Position numbers and translations under genes: made by a program. Shown here piece after piece: positions 8,931 through 17,718 of a stretch of DNA of 64,000 bases; the stretch's first letter is position 1; each line of letters begins with the position of its first letter. Source of the DNA: UBA8401 sp041665525 (GTDB lineage Bacteria; Bacteroidota; Ignavibacteria; UBA10030; UBA8401); contig JBAYIS010000001.1 in the NCBI GenBank assembly GCA_041665525.1, positions 301,719 through 365,718 on the forward strand, read 5' to 3'. Under the pieces are notes generated by a model. That model was not told where the DNA came from and did no database searches. It saw only the letters and a program-made list of their open reading frames with translations.

Positions 8931-8971
8931 AAGACATTGCGAAGAGATTCCTATTTCGTAATGTCTTTTTT
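8931..8971 (+). terminator. Intrinsic terminator after the dxs operon
   Basis: 13-base inverted repeat AAGACATTGCGAA (8931-8943) / TTCGTAATGTCTT (8955-8967) with one G.T pair, 11-base loop, then a T-run. It separates the dxs operon from ribD, whose ATG is at 8983. Confidence 0.85.
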
Positions 8972-8982
8972 ATTTTCCGCTG

Positions 8983-10074
8983 ATGAAACGTTCTGATGAA
9001 TTTTGGATGCGGCAATGCCTTGCCCTGGCAAAGAATGGCAACGGGAATGTCAGTCCCAATCCACTCGTCGGTTGCGTTATCGTGCGCAATAACAGAAAGA
9101 TCGCAGAAGGATATCACGAATACTTCGGCGGACCGCACGCCGAAGTGAATGCAATTAAAGCTGCTCTCTTGAAGAAGAAAAATCTCAAGGGAGCTACGCT
9201 GTATGTGAATTTGGAACCGTGTTCTCATTTCGGAAAGACTCCCCCGTGTGTGGATGCGATCATTCTGCATGAATTTGCGCGCGTTGTGATAGGGACCATG
9301 GACCCGAACCCTAAAGTAGCAGGCACTGGAATTCGAAAATTGCGCTCATCGAACATCAAATGCAAGGTTGGTGTTCTGAAAAACGAAGCGCAACTGCTGA
9401 ATGAACATTTTATTAAATATATTTCGACTGGAATACCTTTCGTTTCATTGAAAGCGGCACAGACATCGGATGGGTTTATAGCGCGAGACAATGGCAGTTC
9501 AGGATGGATTACCAATAAACGTTCACGAATGTATGTCCATCATCTCAGAACAATGCATGATGCTATCCTGATTGGCGCTTCGACGGTTACGAAGGATGAC
9601 CCGTTACTGACTGTCCGGCATCTGAAAGGAAATAATCCTGTTCGGGTAATTATAGATGGCCGGTTAAGCAGTGCAGTTGATAGTAAGGTTTTTACTCAGC
9701 CTCCCAAAACACTTCTCTATGTCTCCGAAACTGAAGTAAAAGAAACAAAGCACAAGATTGCAGAACTTACCGCCAGGGGCATTGAGATCATTCAGTTGCA
9801 AGGACGGCACGGAAGACTAAATATCAAGAGTGTCCTCAAGGACCTTGCTCACCGAAATATCGCATCTGTATTTGTCGAGGGCGGACAAAAAATATATTCC
9901 GCATGCATATCTGCAAAAGCAGTGGACAAGTTATACTTGTTTACTGCAAAAAAAAAATTCGGGTCCGGATTGAAAACGTTTGCAGAAAATTCTGTATCTT
10001 TTAAAAAACGCATTCGTACCGAGAAACGTTTCGGGACAGATGTTTTTCAGGAATATGATATTACTTTTCCATAG
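8983..10074 (+). CDS. ribD: RibD: bifunctional diaminohydroxyphosphoribosylaminopyrimidine deaminase / reductase
   Basis: A 363-residue two-domain enzyme of riboflavin synthesis. The N-terminal cytidine-deaminase-like zinc site is clear: HAEVNAIKAA (His and Glu) and LEPCSHFGKTPPC (two Cys ligands). The C-terminal half (from about residue 148, PFVSLKAAQTSDGFIA) is the dihydrofolate-reductase-like domain, with VIIDGRLSS and VFVEGGQKIYS. It is followed 12 bases later by riboflavin synthase. No FMN riboswitch consensus is seen upstream; only a terminator and about 10 bases separate it from the previous operon, so its promoter must overlap that hairpin or it depends on read-through. Confidence 0.95.
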   Translation: MKRSDEFWMRQCLALAKNGNGNVSPNPLVGCVIVRNNRKIAEGYHEYFGGPHAEVNAIKAALLKKKNLKGATLYVNLEPCSHFGKTPPCVDAIILHEFARVVIGTMDPNPKVAGTGIRKLRSSNIKCKVGVLKNEAQLLNEHFIKYISTGIPFVSLKAAQTSDGFIARDNGSSGWITNKRSRMYVHHLRTMHDAILIGASTVTKDDPLLTVRHLKGNNPVRVIIDGRLSSAVDSKVFTQPPKTLLYVSETEVKETKHKIAELTARGIEIIQLQGRHGRLNIKSVLKDLAHRNIASVFVEGGQKIYSACISAKAVDKLYLFTAKKKFGSGLKTFAENSVSFKKRIRTEKRFGTDVFQEYDITFP

Positions 10075-10086
10075 TGTAGAACAGTT

Positions 10087-10680
10087 ATGTTTACAGGAAT
10101 AATCGAGGAAACAGGAACAGTCGCCACTCTCAAAAAGTTGGGAGACGGCCTGCAAATTGAGATTGCAGCAACAAAAGTCACGAAAGGACTGAAGATCGAT
10201 AACAGTGTCTGTGTTAACGGAGTTTGTCTCACTGTTGTAAGACGATCAAAGGATCGATTTATGATCCAGGCTGTGAAGGAAACATTATCTAAAACGAATA
10301 TTGGTACGTTAAAAAGCGGGAGTGTGGTAAATCTCGAACGTTCTGTAAAACTGCAGGACAGGCTTGGTGGACATATAGTACAGGGTCATGTGGATACTAC
10401 GGGAACAATCACAAAGATCGTCGATCTTCAATCAAGCTGGATGTTCACAATATCCTTCCCAAAAAAGTTCAGGAAGTATCTGATTTCTGTCGGCTCTGTT
10501 GCGGTGGATGGTACCAGTTTAACAGTTGCTCGCTTGCGTGAATCGGATTTTGATGTTGCCATCATCCCGTATACACACGAACATACCGTCTTCGGAAACT
10601 ATCGCCGTGGAAGTTCGGTAAACCTGGAATTTGATATCATCGGCAAATATCTCGAGAGTTTAGTACATTATTCATCATGA
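10087..10680 (+). CDS. ribE: Riboflavin synthase, alpha-chain type
   Basis: A 197-residue protein made of two tandem lumazine-binding repeats. Repeat 1 begins MFTGIIEETG and contains IDNSVCVNGVCLTV; repeat 2 contains QGHVDTTGTIT and VDGTSLTVARL. The enzyme dismutates two 6,7-dimethyl-8-ribityllumazine molecules to riboflavin. It follows ribD closely; its stop TGA overlaps the start of the PASTA gene (ATGA at 10677), so translation is coupled. In E. coli nomenclature this gene is ribC, in B. subtilis ribE. Confidence 0.95.
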   Translation: MFTGIIEETGTVATLKKLGDGLQIEIAATKVTKGLKIDNSVCVNGVCLTVVRRSKDRFMIQAVKETLSKTNIGTLKSGSVVNLERSVKLQDRLGGHIVQGHVDTTGTITKIVDLQSSWMFTISFPKKFRKYLISVGSVAVDGTSLTVARLRESDFDVAIIPYTHEHTVFGNYRRGSSVNLEFDIIGKYLESLVHYSS

Positions 10681-11465
10681 AACAGCAGCCGATATACCTC
10701 CGAATCGCAAAATCGAAAACACTTCGTCCAGTGTATTGGACAATAAGTATGTTTGTTGTACTGCTCTTTATCCTTGACTCCTTCATCATGCCATATTATG
10801 TCAACAAAGGCGGAACATTAGTTGTGCCGAATGTGGTAGGTGTGAAGGAAGAAACTGCCCGTAAGATCCTCGATTCCTTGCATTTGGAACCGAGACGAGG
10901 GGAAATACGTCAGGATCCTGCATATCCCGAAGGCTATGTGATTCTGCAGAATCCTGCACCGGAACAGATCGTGAAAACAGGACGGAGAGTGTATTTGACA
11001 ATCTCCGGCGGGGAACAAGATGTTATCGTGCCGGCATTACGGGGACGTTCTATTCGCGACACAAAATTCGCACTGGATCGCGCAGGATTACATCAAGGTG
11101 CAATCCAATATCAAGTCTCAATCGATCTACCGGAAGGAACAATTATTTCGCAAGATATCCCTGCCGGCAGCAAAGTCCGAAAAAATACTTATATCAGCGT
11201 CATCGTCAGTGCAGGTGAATCTATCGACAGCATCTATGTTCCCGCGCTGACGGGGAAAACCTTGACCGAAGCGTTGAAAATGCTGAAAGAAAAAGGACTT
11301 CGCTCCGGCAATATTACATACCAGTATAATGATGAACTTCTCCCGAATACCGTCATCGATCAACTGCCGCGGGAGAATGATATTGTTACGACTCAAAAGG
11401 AAGTGGACCTATTCATTTCCCAAACGCCGGAAAAATCAAAAAAAGCTGCAGAACCCAAAAAATGA
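10677..11465 (+). CDS. Membrane-anchored PASTA-domain protein
   Basis: A 262-residue protein with a short cytoplasmic N-terminus, one transmembrane helix (about residues 20-40, WTISMFVVLLFILDSFIMPYY) and three PASTA domains outside: about 46-111 (VVPNVVGVKEETARKILD), 114-182 (VIVPALRGRSIRDTKFALD) and 186-250 (IYVPALTGKTLTEALKMLK). It ends with a Lys-rich tail. PASTA domains bind peptidoglycan fragments in Ser/Thr kinases and some penicillin-binding proteins, but there is no kinase or transpeptidase domain here. Start and stop overlap ribE and rpe by four bases each, so it sits translationally locked inside a metabolic operon. Role probably envelope-related, otherwise unknown. Confidence 0.85.
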   Translation: MKQQPIYLRIAKSKTLRPVYWTISMFVVLLFILDSFIMPYYVNKGGTLVVPNVVGVKEETARKILDSLHLEPRRGEIRQDPAYPEGYVILQNPAPEQIVKTGRRVYLTISGGEQDVIVPALRGRSIRDTKFALDRAGLHQGAIQYQVSIDLPEGTIISQDIPAGSKVRKNTYISVIVSAGESIDSIYVPALTGKTLTEALKMLKEKGLRSGNITYQYNDELLPNTVIDQLPRENDIVTTQKEVDLFISQTPEKSKKAAEPKK

Positions 11466-12133
11466 ATATGCTTACACAAGAACGATTAATCGCTCCTTCC
11501 TTGCTCGCCGCAAATTTTGGTGCGCTTGAATCTGATCTCCGCGGGGCAGAATCTGCCGGAGCACGTCTTCTGCATCTGGATGTTATGGATGGAATGTTTG
11601 TTCCCAACATCAGTTTTGGTCCGGGAATAATTAAAACAATCGACAAGATCACGACACTGCCTCTGGATACACACCTGATGATCGAGAAACCCGAACGGTA
11701 TTTGGAACTGTTCAATGATGCCGGTGCTGATGTTCTTACTGTTCATGTCGAAGCGTGTACCCACTTGCATCGGACCGTTTCCAGGATCAAAGAGCTGGGA
11801 ATGTCGGCCGGTGTCAGTTTGAATCCCTCAACTTCGTTGTCCACCATTGAAGAAATTCTTCCGTATGTCGATCTCGTACTGATTATGTCTGTCAATCCTG
11901 GTTTCGGTGGACAAACATTTATCGAAACCAGTATTGCAAAAATATCTGCTCTGTCCAAAATGATCGAAGAACAAAATCTGAAGACAGTCATCGAAGTGGA
12001 CGGCGGAATTGATTCGACCACGATCAAAAAAGTGATCGATGCCGGAGCACACTATCTTGTTGCCGGAAACGCAGTGTTCGGGAACGGAAAGATCGAAGAG
12101 AACTTTTCCCGCCTGAATGCATTCTGCAGGTAA
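11462..12133 (+). CDS. rpe: Ribulose-phosphate 3-epimerase
   Basis: A 223-residue TIM-barrel enzyme that interconverts ribulose 5-phosphate and xylulose 5-phosphate. Family motifs are present in order: APSLLAANFGALESDL, LHLDVMDGMFVPNISFGP (metal His and catalytic Asp), VLIMSVNPGFGGQTFIE and VIEVDGGIDSTTIKKVIDAGA with the catalytic Asp. It closes the ribD operon; supply of ribulose 5-phosphate, a riboflavin precursor, is a plausible reason for the grouping. The start overlaps the PASTA gene; a second ATG three codons in is equally possible. A strong terminator follows. Confidence 0.96.
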   Translation: MNMLTQERLIAPSLLAANFGALESDLRGAESAGARLLHLDVMDGMFVPNISFGPGIIKTIDKITTLPLDTHLMIEKPERYLELFNDAGADVLTVHVEACTHLHRTVSRIKELGMSAGVSLNPSTSLSTIEEILPYVDLVLIMSVNPGFGGQTFIETSIAKISALSKMIEEQNLKTVIEVDGGIDSTTIKKVIDAGAHYLVAGNAVFGNGKIEENFSRLNAFCR

Positions 12134-12160
12134 ACCTTCTGCTATGCCCTATTTTCTGAC

Positions 12161-12190
12161 AACTCCAGACTGCCGGTCTGGAGTTTTTTA
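12161..12190 (+). terminator. Intrinsic terminator after rpe
   Basis: Perfect 10-base inverted repeat AACTCCAGAC (12161-12170) / GTCTGGAGTT (12176-12185), 5-base loop, followed by TTTTTA. Confidence 0.92.
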
Positions 12191-12210
12191 TTCCCTTTCT
12201 TTAATATATA

Positions 12211-12241
12211 TTGACATTATCCCACCAGTACCTTATATTTT
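12211..12241 (+). promoter_or_regulatory. Promoter of the Lrp regulator / glutamine synthetase operon
   Basis: TTGACA at 12211-12216 and TATATTTT at 12234-12241. Read as TTG-N20-TATATTTT it fits the same layout as the promoters at 31203, 58290, 62070, 28220 and 46204; read the classical way it is a TTGACA-17-TATATT box. It lies after the rpe terminator and about 42 bases before the GTG start at 12283. Confidence 0.75.
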
Positions 12242-12282
12242 AAGTGTAAGAGCTATTTAACCTAAAAGAATAAGGCAGACAC

Positions 12283-12756
12283 GTGAATTCATTGCATCAG
12301 CTCGACGAGATTGATATCACACTCATGGATATCCTTCAAAAGAACGGCAGAACCCGCCGGAACGATCTAGCCCAGGCAGTAGAAATGAGCATTCCATCCG
12401 TCAGTGAACGTTTGCGGAAACTGGAAGAAAGCGGCATCATTACCGGTTACACCGCGTATATCGATCCCAAAAAAGTAGGAAAAGATATCACGGCATTCAT
12501 CACAGTAACGGTCGATTCCTCAAAACATTATACTTCTTTTCTCGACCACGCAAAAACGGCCGATGAAATTCTGGAAATTCATTCGGTCACCGGTACGGGA
12601 ACACATTTAATGAAGATCCGAACCGAAAATACATCAACGCTGGAGAAGTTGTTGTCCAAGATCCAGGCATGGGCAGGCGTGTTGAATACGACCACCAGCG
12701 TTGTACTTTCCACAATGAAAGAGACCAATAAACTTAAAATCAATAAACAAAAATAA
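12283..12756 (+). CDS. Lrp/AsnC family transcriptional regulator
   Basis: A 157-residue protein starting at GTG. The N-terminal winged helix-turn-helix (LDEIDITLMDILQKNGRTRR ... VEMSIPSVSERLRKLEESG, residues 7-53) is followed by the AsnC-type ligand-binding domain (about 70-145; EILEIHSVTGTGTHLMKIRT). Family members sense amino acids as multimers. It lies 9 bases before the type III glutamine synthetase gene on the same transcript, so control of glutamine synthesis or autoregulation is the obvious guess. No earlier in-frame ATG is available after the promoter, which supports GTG. Confidence 0.9.
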   Translation: MNSLHQLDEIDITLMDILQKNGRTRRNDLAQAVEMSIPSVSERLRKLEESGIITGYTAYIDPKKVGKDITAFITVTVDSSKHYTSFLDHAKTADEILEIHSVTGTGTHLMKIRTENTSTLEKLLSKIQAWAGVLNTTTSVVLSTMKETNKLKINKQK

Positions 12757-12765
12757 GGGAGCGCC

Positions 12766-14892
12766 ATGAGCAAACCAGTAAAACCGGTGTCGTCGTATTT
12801 TGGTGAGAATATTTTTGATCTCGCGAAGATGCAGCAAATGCTGCCGAAAAATGCGTATGAGAAGATTCTCAATGTTATCAATAAAAGTGAAAAATTGGAT
12901 CGTGATACTGCAAACATCGTTGCTATCGCGATGAAGGATTGGTCTATTGCGAAAGGGTGCACCCATTACACGCACTGGTTTCAGCCTCTGACCGGCTTCA
13001 CCGCAGAAAAACACGATTCGTTCATCGATTACAGTGAGAGCGGAAAGATTATTGAAGCGTTCACTGGAAAACAATTAATCCAGGGGGAACCTGATGCTTC
13101 GTCGTTTCCATCCGGCGGTATCCGCGCAACGTTCGAAGCACGTGGATATACAATCTGGGATCCGACAAGCCCGGTATTCATCATGGAGTATCCGCACGGC
13201 AATACTCTCTGTATTCCTACCGTCTTCATCTCCTATACAGGCGAAACGCTGGATAAGAAAGCGCCGCTGCTCCGTTCGATAGAAGCATTAAATCAATCGG
13301 CCATGCGAGTGTTGAAACACTTTAATAACTCCGCTACGAAGGTGTTTTCAACGCTTGGTGTAGAGCAGGAATATTTCCTGATCGACCGCGAATATTATAA
13401 TGCTCGTCCCGACCTGCAACAGACCGGTAGGACATTGTTCGGGAAAACTCCGGCAAAGCATCAACAGCTGGAAGACCAGTATTTCGGCAATATACCGGAA
13501 CGTGCTTTCGCTTTCATGACAGAAATCGAACATGAATCGTATAAACTCGGCATTCCATTGAAGACACGGCATAACGAAGTCGCACCAAATCAGTTTGAAG
13601 TTGCGCCGATCTATGAAGATGTGAACGTCGCGATTGATCATAACCAGATTCTCATGGATCTGATGGACCGCATCGCACAGCGCCACAATCTTGCTGTATT
13701 GCTGCATGAAAAACCGTTTGCTAATGTGAACGGAAGCGGAAAACATTGTAACTGGGCGTTGGGGACGGATAAAGGGGAGAATCTTTTGAATCCTGGAAAA
13801 ACACCTCAATCCAACCTGCAATTTCTGGTCTTTCTGGTATCGACAATTAAAGCAGTATACAAACACTCGAAGCTGCTTCGTGCATCTATTGCAACGGCAC
13901 ATAACGATCACCGTCTTGGTGCAAACGAAGCTCCGCCGGCGATCATCTCTGTTTTCCTGGGAGAATTGCTGAACCGCGTTTTGGAAGATCTCGAAAAAGG
14001 GAAAGTGACAACGGATGCCGATCAGGCATGGATCAATATCGGTATTGATAAGATACCGGAAATCCCGAAAGATAATACGGACCGGAACAGAACATCGCCG
14101 TTCGCATTCACCGGGAACAAGTTCGAATTCCGTGCTGTCGGTTCCAGTCAATCGCCTTCGACACCGATCACTGTGTTGAATACTGCAATGGCGGAAGCTT
14201 TGGATGATGTGCGCACCGCAATTGAAAAATTGGTTGCCGGAGGAAAAGAATTCAATATCGCCGTTGTCGAAGTACTGCGGAAAGAGATTGTAGACTCCAA
14301 AAAAGTAATCTTCAGCGGCGACGGTTATTCCGAAGCTTGGCATAAAGAAGCCGCAAAGCGCGGACTGCCGAATATGAAGACTTCGCCGGAAGCGCTGGCA
14401 TCTTATCTGACGAAAGAAGCGGAACATCTCTTTACAAATTACAAGGTCTATAGCGAGCGGGAAATCGAAGCGATTTATCACATTGATATAGAAAATTATA
14501 TCAAACAGGTGGAAATCGAAGCTCAAGTAGCGAAGAACATGGCCCGTACGATGTTCTTTTCATCGGCAGCCACTTATGCAAACGAATTATGCCAGACAGT
14601 TAACGGCTTGAAATCAACACTTGGTCGAAGTGATAAAGGCGTTAAATCGGTGACGAGCGTGGTAAAATCGGTCTCCGGATTAATTGCCGAACTGCAGACA
14701 GAGATTGCTGGACTCAAAAAAGCGATCGAAACTGCCCGCAAAGTTAGCGATATCAAGAAAAAGGGAGCTGCGTATCTTGTGGTGCGCCGTCAGACCGACG
14801 CCGTCCGTGAGGTAGTGGACTCATTGGAAGATATCGTCGCCGGAGACCTCTGGCCGGTTCCGAAATATTCAGATATGATCGTTGGAGTTTAA
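12766..14892 (+). CDS. glnN: Type III glutamine synthetase
   Basis: A 708-residue protein, the size of GSIII (about 700-730) and much longer than GSI. It has the GSIII N-terminal region (SSYFGENIFDLAKMQQMLPK), then the catalytic segments TRHNEVAPNQFEVAPIYED (metal-binding Glu), NVNGSGKHCNWALGTD (ATP/ammonia loop) and the C-terminal helical extension typical of the family (about 560-700). It makes glutamine from glutamate, ammonia and ATP. GSIII is common in Bacteroidota and cyanobacteria. RBS GGGAGCGCC precedes ATG. Co-transcribed with the Lrp-type regulator; a terminator follows directly. Confidence 0.95.
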   Translation: MSKPVKPVSSYFGENIFDLAKMQQMLPKNAYEKILNVINKSEKLDRDTANIVAIAMKDWSIAKGCTHYTHWFQPLTGFTAEKHDSFIDYSESGKIIEAFTGKQLIQGEPDASSFPSGGIRATFEARGYTIWDPTSPVFIMEYPHGNTLCIPTVFISYTGETLDKKAPLLRSIEALNQSAMRVLKHFNNSATKVFSTLGVEQEYFLIDREYYNARPDLQQTGRTLFGKTPAKHQQLEDQYFGNIPERAFAFMTEIEHESYKLGIPLKTRHNEVAPNQFEVAPIYEDVNVAIDHNQILMDLMDRIAQRHNLAVLLHEKPFANVNGSGKHCNWALGTDKGENLLNPGKTPQSNLQFLVFLVSTIKAVYKHSKLLRASIATAHNDHRLGANEAPPAIISVFLGELLNRVLEDLEKGKVTTDADQAWINIGIDKIPEIPKDNTDRNRTSPFAFTGNKFEFRAVGSSQSPSTPITVLNTAMAEALDDVRTAIEKLVAGGKEFNIAVVEVLRKEIVDSKKVIFSGDGYSEAWHKEAAKRGLPNMKTSPEALASYLTKEAEHLFTNYKVYSEREIEAIYHIDIENYIKQVEIEAQVAKNMARTMFFSSAATYANELCQTVNGLKSTLGRSDKGVKSVTSVVKSVSGLIAELQTEIAGLKKAIETARKVSDIKKKGAAYLVVRRQTDAVREVVDSLEDIVAGDLWPVPKYSDMIVGV

Positions 14893-14916
14893 GAAACGAA
14901 TTATATCTTGAAGGCG

Positions 14917-14950
14917 AATCCCCGAAGGTAACTTCGGGGATTTTTATTTT
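14917..14950 (+). terminator. Intrinsic terminator after glutamine synthetase
   Basis: Perfect 11-base inverted repeat AATCCCCGAAG (14917-14927) / CTTCGGGGATT (14932-14942) with a 4-base loop and a T-rich tail. Confidence 0.92.
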
Positions 14951-15008
14951 AAATTGCTTCTTCATATTGATTTCGATATTTTTTTACAACTTACTTTAAG
15001 GCAGTTCC

Positions 15009-15530
15009 ATGAATCTTGAATCGATTATCCGCACAGTTCCCGATTTTCCGAAACCGGGAATCCAGTTCAAGGATATCACAACGGTATTGAAAGACCCCGA
15101 AGCGCTAAAATACTGTATTGAAACATTCCATGAAAAATATAAAGATCAACGAATAACAAAGGTTGTCGGCATCGAGTCGAGAGGATTCATTGTTGGTACG
15201 GCGCTCGCATATCGGCTTGGGGCGGGATTTGTCCCGATCCGGAAACCCGGGAAACTCCCCGCAACTGTTTTGCGACAGGAGTATCAACTGGAGTACGGCA
15301 CCGATGTGATCGAAATCCACAAGGACGCTATTACACCGGGCGAGCGTGTGCTGTTGCATGACGATGTGCTTGCAACCGGCGGGACCATGCAGGCGGCGTG
15401 CAGCATTGTAAAACAGCTTGGCGGCGAGATTGTCGGAATATCCTTTCTCATTGAACTCGCCTTTCTTCATCCGCGAAAAAAGCTTTCCGGATTCGATATT
15501 TTTTCTCTCGTCACCTATAACGCAGAATAA
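15009..15530 (+). CDS. apt: Adenine phosphoribosyltransferase
   Basis: A 173-residue enzyme of purine salvage that converts adenine and PRPP to AMP. The N-terminus (IRTVPDFPKPGIQFKDITT) and the PRPP-binding loop VLLHDDVLATGGTMQAA are the family signature; GIESRGFIVGTALAYRLG and PIRKPGKLPATV complete the substrate site. The length fits the family. Its TAA stop overlaps the ATG of the tryptophanase gene by one base (TAATG), an odd partnership of purine salvage with amino-acid catabolism. Confidence 0.95.
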   Translation: MNLESIIRTVPDFPKPGIQFKDITTVLKDPEALKYCIETFHEKYKDQRITKVVGIESRGFIVGTALAYRLGAGFVPIRKPGKLPATVLRQEYQLEYGTDVIEIHKDAITPGERVLLHDDVLATGGTMQAACSIVKQLGGEIVGISFLIELAFLHPRKKLSGFDIFSLVTYNAE

Positions 15531-16903
15531 TGAAAACGATCATCGAACCATTCAAGATCAAATCAGTCGAACCCATCCGATTTACTACCGTTGAAGAACG
15601 AATAGAGATCCTGAAACAAGCGCATTACAATCCCTTCCTAATCCGTGCCGATGATGTGTTGATCGATCTGCTGACGGACAGCGGTACAGCCGCCATGAGC
15701 GCAAAACAGTGGGCAGGAATGATGGAAGGGGATGAATCGTACGCCGGCGCCCGAAGTTTTTTCCGATTCGAAAAAGCAGTGCAGGACCTTACCGGAATGA
15801 AGAATATCATTCCAACGCACCAGGGAAGGGCAGCAGAAAAAATTCTCTTTTCCATCATCGGCGGCGCGGGGAAATTCATTCCGAACAATACACATTTTGA
15901 TACTACTCGTGCGAATGTAGAATTCAGCGGAGCAGTAGCTGAAGATTTTCTCACGGAAGAAGGGAAACAGCCGAATGTTATTGCACCCTTCAAAGGAAAC
16001 ATGAATATTCCTGCACTGGAAGCCTTCATCCAAAAGACCGGTGCAGAGAACATACCTGTCTGTTTTATTACAGTAACGAATAATTCCGGTGGCGGTCAAC
16101 CTGTTTCCATGCAGAATATCCGAGACACGAAAGCGATGCTGAAGAAGTACGGCATACCGTTGTTTCTGGATGCATGCCGGTTCGCTGAAAATGCATACTT
16201 CATCAAGAAGAGAGAAAAAGGATACGAGCATAAAACTCCTAAAGAGATCGCACAGGAAATGTTCTCCTACGCCGATGGCGTAACAATGAGTGCAAAGAAA
16301 GATGCGATCGTCAATATGGGTGGATTCCTTGCGTTGAATGATGATGCGCTTGCGCTGAAGGCAAGGAATCTCCTTATCGTAACGGAAGGGTTCCCAACAT
16401 ACGGTGGTCTCTCCGGACGAGACCTGGAAGCAATATCCCAAGGATTGGAAGAAGTATTGGATGAACATTATTTAACCTACCGTTTACGGTCGGTTGAGTA
16501 TCTGGGAAACAAATTGATGGAAATCGGTATCCCAATCCTTCAGCCGCCGGGAGGTCATGCCATTTACATTGACGCGAAACAATTCTTGCCTAATATTCCT
16601 CCGTATCAATATCCGGGGCAAGCGGTCGTCTGTGAGTTGTATAAGATTGGAGGGATTCGTTCCGTGGAAATCGGCAGCGTAATGTTCGGGAAGTATGATG
16701 AGAACGGCAAAGTGATCTCACCGCCGATGGAACTGGTGCGGCTTGCAATACCAAGAAGAGTGTATACGCAAAGTCATATTGATTATGTGATTGAATGTGC
16801 TGTTGAATTATTTGCAAACCGATCTTCTCTTGTTGGTTATTCAATAACGTATGAAGCTCCTCAGTTACGGCATTTTACCGCACACTTTGAACCGCTGGGA
16901 TGA
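15530..16903 (+). CDS. tnaA: Tryptophanase (tryptophan indole-lyase)
   Basis: A 457-residue PLP enzyme of the beta-eliminating lyase family. Start EPFKIKSVEPIRFTTVEER, the tyrosine-containing loop GDESYAGARSFF, the PLP lysine in TMSAKKDAIVNMGG, and the C-terminal RHFTAHF match the family. Three segments point to tryptophanase rather than tyrosine phenol-lyase: DACRFAENAYFI, SVEIGSVMFG (VEIGS where TPL has MERG) and the His in RHF. It would split tryptophan to indole, pyruvate and ammonia. No tnaC-like leader is present: the gene starts inside the apt stop codon, so tryptophan-induced regulation as in E. coli is unlikely. A paralogue of TPL type lies at 44756-46141. Confidence 0.88.
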   Translation: MKTIIEPFKIKSVEPIRFTTVEERIEILKQAHYNPFLIRADDVLIDLLTDSGTAAMSAKQWAGMMEGDESYAGARSFFRFEKAVQDLTGMKNIIPTHQGRAAEKILFSIIGGAGKFIPNNTHFDTTRANVEFSGAVAEDFLTEEGKQPNVIAPFKGNMNIPALEAFIQKTGAENIPVCFITVTNNSGGGQPVSMQNIRDTKAMLKKYGIPLFLDACRFAENAYFIKKREKGYEHKTPKEIAQEMFSYADGVTMSAKKDAIVNMGGFLALNDDALALKARNLLIVTEGFPTYGGLSGRDLEAISQGLEEVLDEHYLTYRLRSVEYLGNKLMEIGIPILQPPGGHAIYIDAKQFLPNIPPYQYPGQAVVCELYKIGGIRSVEIGSVMFGKYDENGKVISPPMELVRLAIPRRVYTQSHIDYVIECAVELFANRSSLVGYSITYEAPQLRHFTAHFEPLG

Positions 16904-16914
16904 TGATTCTGAAA

Positions 16915-16950
16915 CAGGAGTGAATATCAGACGTGAGATATTTTCTCCTG
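16915..16950 (+). other. Hairpin after tryptophanase
   Basis: Imperfect 14-base inverted repeat CAGGAGTGAATATC (16915-16928) / GATATTTTCTCCTG (16937-16950), two mismatches, 8-base loop. There is no T-run after it, so it may be an mRNA processing or stability structure rather than a terminator. It lies in the 92-base gap before the YIP1 gene. Confidence 0.4.
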
Positions 16951-16995
16951 AAATTCATTGCACACAGTCGCATTTCTTCGTATTTTCAATGATAT

Positions 16996-17697
16996 ATGAT
17001 AGTTTGTCCTGTTTGCCGTCATTCCAACGATGATTTCGCAATAACCTGTACATCGTGTTCCAGTTATATTCAGGACCGTGTCCCGAACGTTGATCTTTTT
17101 TCCATGATCTGGTTGATGATCGAATCTCCATCACAGGCATTCAAAAAAGTCATCGTAGCGGAACATAAAAATTTTGTTCTTTTTTTGTCGTTGTTTCTGG
17201 GAGTCGGAGCACTTTTCACATTGATGTGGGTAAGCAAGTCCGGTAATTCGTTTGACAATTTGTTCCTATTATTGCTCTTCGGAACTTTTATCGGCTTGCT
17301 CTGTGCCATACCGCTCTTTTTCCTGTTGTCTGGTGTGATTTATTCCGGGGCGATAATTGCAAAAGGTACAGCATCGTTTAAGGAAACATACGGCATCGTT
17401 GGATGGTCATTGGTGCCGGTGATGCTTTCAGTGGTGTTCGTTCTTCCGCTGGAGTTGAGTTCTGTGGGTTTAGTTTTCTTTTCCGAGAATCCCAGCGGAT
17501 TGGAAGTGAAACCGGTCGTTACCGGAGTACTTCTTGGATTGGACGGTTTTTTTGCGTTATGGACTATACTTCTAGCGGCACGGGGAATCTCGATGGCGCA
17601 TAGATTCCGGTTCATCACCGGTTTCGTTGTTACAGTGATTAGTGTCAGTGCCGTATCCTTACTCAGTGTTTACATTTATTCATCATTCAACATATAA
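16996..17697 (+). CDS. Zinc-ribbon, YIP1-like multipass membrane protein
   Basis: A 233-residue protein. The N-terminus has a zinc ribbon (CPVCRHSNDDFAITCTSC, residues 4-21). It is followed by a short amphipathic part with PSQAFKKVIVAEHKNF and five predicted membrane segments (about 62-80, 90-115, 130-155, 172-195, 205-228), the layout of bacterial YIP1-family proteins. No enzymatic motif is visible. Function unknown. It follows the tryptophanase after 92 bases and precedes two small cytoplasmic proteins. Confidence 0.7.
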   Translation: MIVCPVCRHSNDDFAITCTSCSSYIQDRVPNVDLFSMIWLMIESPSQAFKKVIVAEHKNFVLFLSLFLGVGALFTLMWVSKSGNSFDNLFLLLLFGTFIGLLCAIPLFFLLSGVIYSGAIIAKGTASFKETYGIVGWSLVPVMLSVVFVLPLELSSVGLVFFSENPSGLEVKPVVTGVLLGLDGFFALWTILLAARGISMAHRFRFITGFVVTVISVSAVSLLSVYIYSSFNI

Positions 17698-17718
17698 TCT
17701 AAGAGGGAATTAAATTCG

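Noticed and set aside
8911..8982. FMN riboswitch before ribD
   Set aside because: Only a terminator hairpin fits in the 72-base gap; none of the conserved FMN-aptamer segments is present.
13348..14526. Long antisense ORF (392 codons) opposite glutamine synthetase
   Set aside because: It is a shadow of a strongly conserved gene; the translation is Cys/Phe/Arg-rich with no domain signature. The same holds for the antisense ORFs at 15638-16468 and 62809-63762.
15480..15529. tnaC-like leader peptide before tryptophanase
   Set aside because: The gene starts inside the apt stop codon, so no leader ORF exists.
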